Assembly (NCBI GenBank): GCA_022072025.1
Contig: JAJVIP010000007.1
Location: 149,271 to 213,270 of the forward strand
Reading direction: 5' to 3'
From: Elusimicrobiota bacterium
GTDB lineage: Bacteria > Elusimicrobiota > Elusimicrobia > F11
DNA length: 64,000 nt
Both the position numbers and the translations under genes were made by a program. The notes below the pieces were generated by a model. That model was given only the letters and a program-made list of their open reading frames with translations. It had not been told where the DNA came from and ran no database searches. The number at the start of each line of letters is the position of its first letter. Position 1 is the stretch's first letter. This document shows, piece by piece, positions 63,426 to 64,000 of this stretch.

Positions 63426-64000
63426 ATGAAACGCATACGTAAAGTTGCACTGGCTCTGGCCTTCGGGCTCGGAGTTGCCTCTGCCTCACAAGCGGCGGTA
63501 ACGGATCAGTTGGTCGTGACCATCACGCCCAATGCCTACTACGCCGTTGCCATTGACACAGCCAACGTGGTCCTGAACTTGGGAACCGTGGCACTCTCGG
63601 CTTCCACTCAAACCGTGAGTCCTTCCACTGTCACCATTCAGTCCACCTTCGCCACCACGGACTTAAGACTCCAAGGCGCCATCACATCGGCCGGCACTCC
63701 TTGGACTTTCGATGCCGATACCTCCTCTCAAGAGCTGGATTCTCTCGCGGCCTGGGCCACCTTCACCTCCATCGCCCACACCACAGCTCCCGCTCAAGGC
63801 AGCGGTTTCTTCAGCGGAACTCAACCCGGTGTCAGTGACAGCGATGTGATCGAAAGCGCCACCAACCGATACGTCGGTACCAACGGCGCTGTTTCCAATC
63901 ACTTCGAGGCCGCTGCAGTTGATCACGGCTTCAAAGACATGGACGCGCTCGCTCCAGATCCGGATCCAGCCGCCAAATCGCATCTGTGGCTTCGCTTCCG
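63426..64000 (+). CDS. Small secreted beta protein, paralog 2 (runs off the window)
   Basis: 191 codons are visible; the 3' end lies beyond the window. A clean signal peptide (MKRIRKVALALAFGLGVAS, cut near SQAA) starts at ATG 63426, with AAAAGGAGA just upstream. The frame is also open to ATG 63345, which has its own GGAG seven bases upstream and would add 27 basic residues, so two starts are possible. The mature part TITPNAYYAVAIDTANV, LNLGTVALSASTQTV, DLRLQGAITSAGTPW and FKDMDAL matches the 61576 product at most positions. Probably the same kind of surface subunit; function unknown. Confidence 0.8.
   Translation, partial: MKRIRKVALALAFGLGVASASQAAVTDQLVVTITPNAYYAVAIDTANVVLNLGTVALSASTQTVSPSTVTIQSTFATTDLRLQGAITSAGTPWTFDADTSSQELDSLAAWATFTSIAHTTAPAQGSGFFSGTQPGVSDSDVIESATNRYVGTNGAVSNHFEAAAVDHGFKDMDALAPDPDPAAKSHLWLRF

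Overview
The window looks like a chromosomal segment of a Gram-negative, probably free-living bacterium. Signs of this are beta-barrel outer-membrane proteins, signal peptides and very large secreted proteins. The best taxonomic guess is an Elusimicrobiota-like lineage. It rests on UPF0164/PorV-type barrels fused to TPRs, giant proteins ending in a FlgD-like domain with an NPFSP motif, and a pyruvate phosphate dikinase. This is inference from gene style; no rRNA or tRNA gene is visible to settle it.

Layout. Bases 1-2017 hold the start of an MFS transporter (minus) and a beta-CASP metallo-beta-lactamase RNase (plus), separated by a dispersed palindromic repeat. Bases 2244-16494 are minus-strand housekeeping genes: a polar amino-acid ABC transporter with a fused binding protein-permease, a YfhO/GT-C-like membrane protein, a HEAT-repeat protein, a glycolate oxidase-type GlcDE fusion with GlcF, ppdK, a Yip1 protein, and a sulfate-assimilation run (cysC, PHP phosphatase, cysH).

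Bases 16563-36031 (minus) are two paralogous surface cassettes. Each pairs a large multidomain Ig/cadherin-like protein carrying a FlgD-like C-terminus with a co-translated PorV-like barrel plus TPR protein. One cassette begins with a HAMP histidine kinase whose stop overlaps the start of its large protein. The other large protein (3338 aa) is essentially the first (1355 aa) with 22 near-identical 91-aa repeats inserted at its N-terminus. That array shows fresh 2-unit and 3-unit duplications.

Bases 36205-42574 hold a SemiSWEET-like transporter and clpP (plus), then a tight minus-strand run: squalene/phytoene synthase, HAD phosphatase, diguanylate cyclase, nth, DUF309, NUDIX and DEDDh exonuclease. 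At about 42.6 kb gene orientation switches from mostly minus to all plus across a short spacer with a tight cluster of DnaA-box-like 9-mers.

Bases 42664-64000 (plus) begin with a VanZ protein, then a candidate structured RNA ending in a strong intrinsic terminator, then an Rrf2-type regulator. These precede a 17.7-kb gene for a 5914-aa secreted protein built from beta-helix-like and fibronectin-III modules. It is followed by two small secreted paralogs whose C-terminal part resembles the end of the giant protein, and a secreted protein with two related Ig-like domains. These last genes look like one surface-structure locus, and it is the strongest candidate here for an undescribed system.
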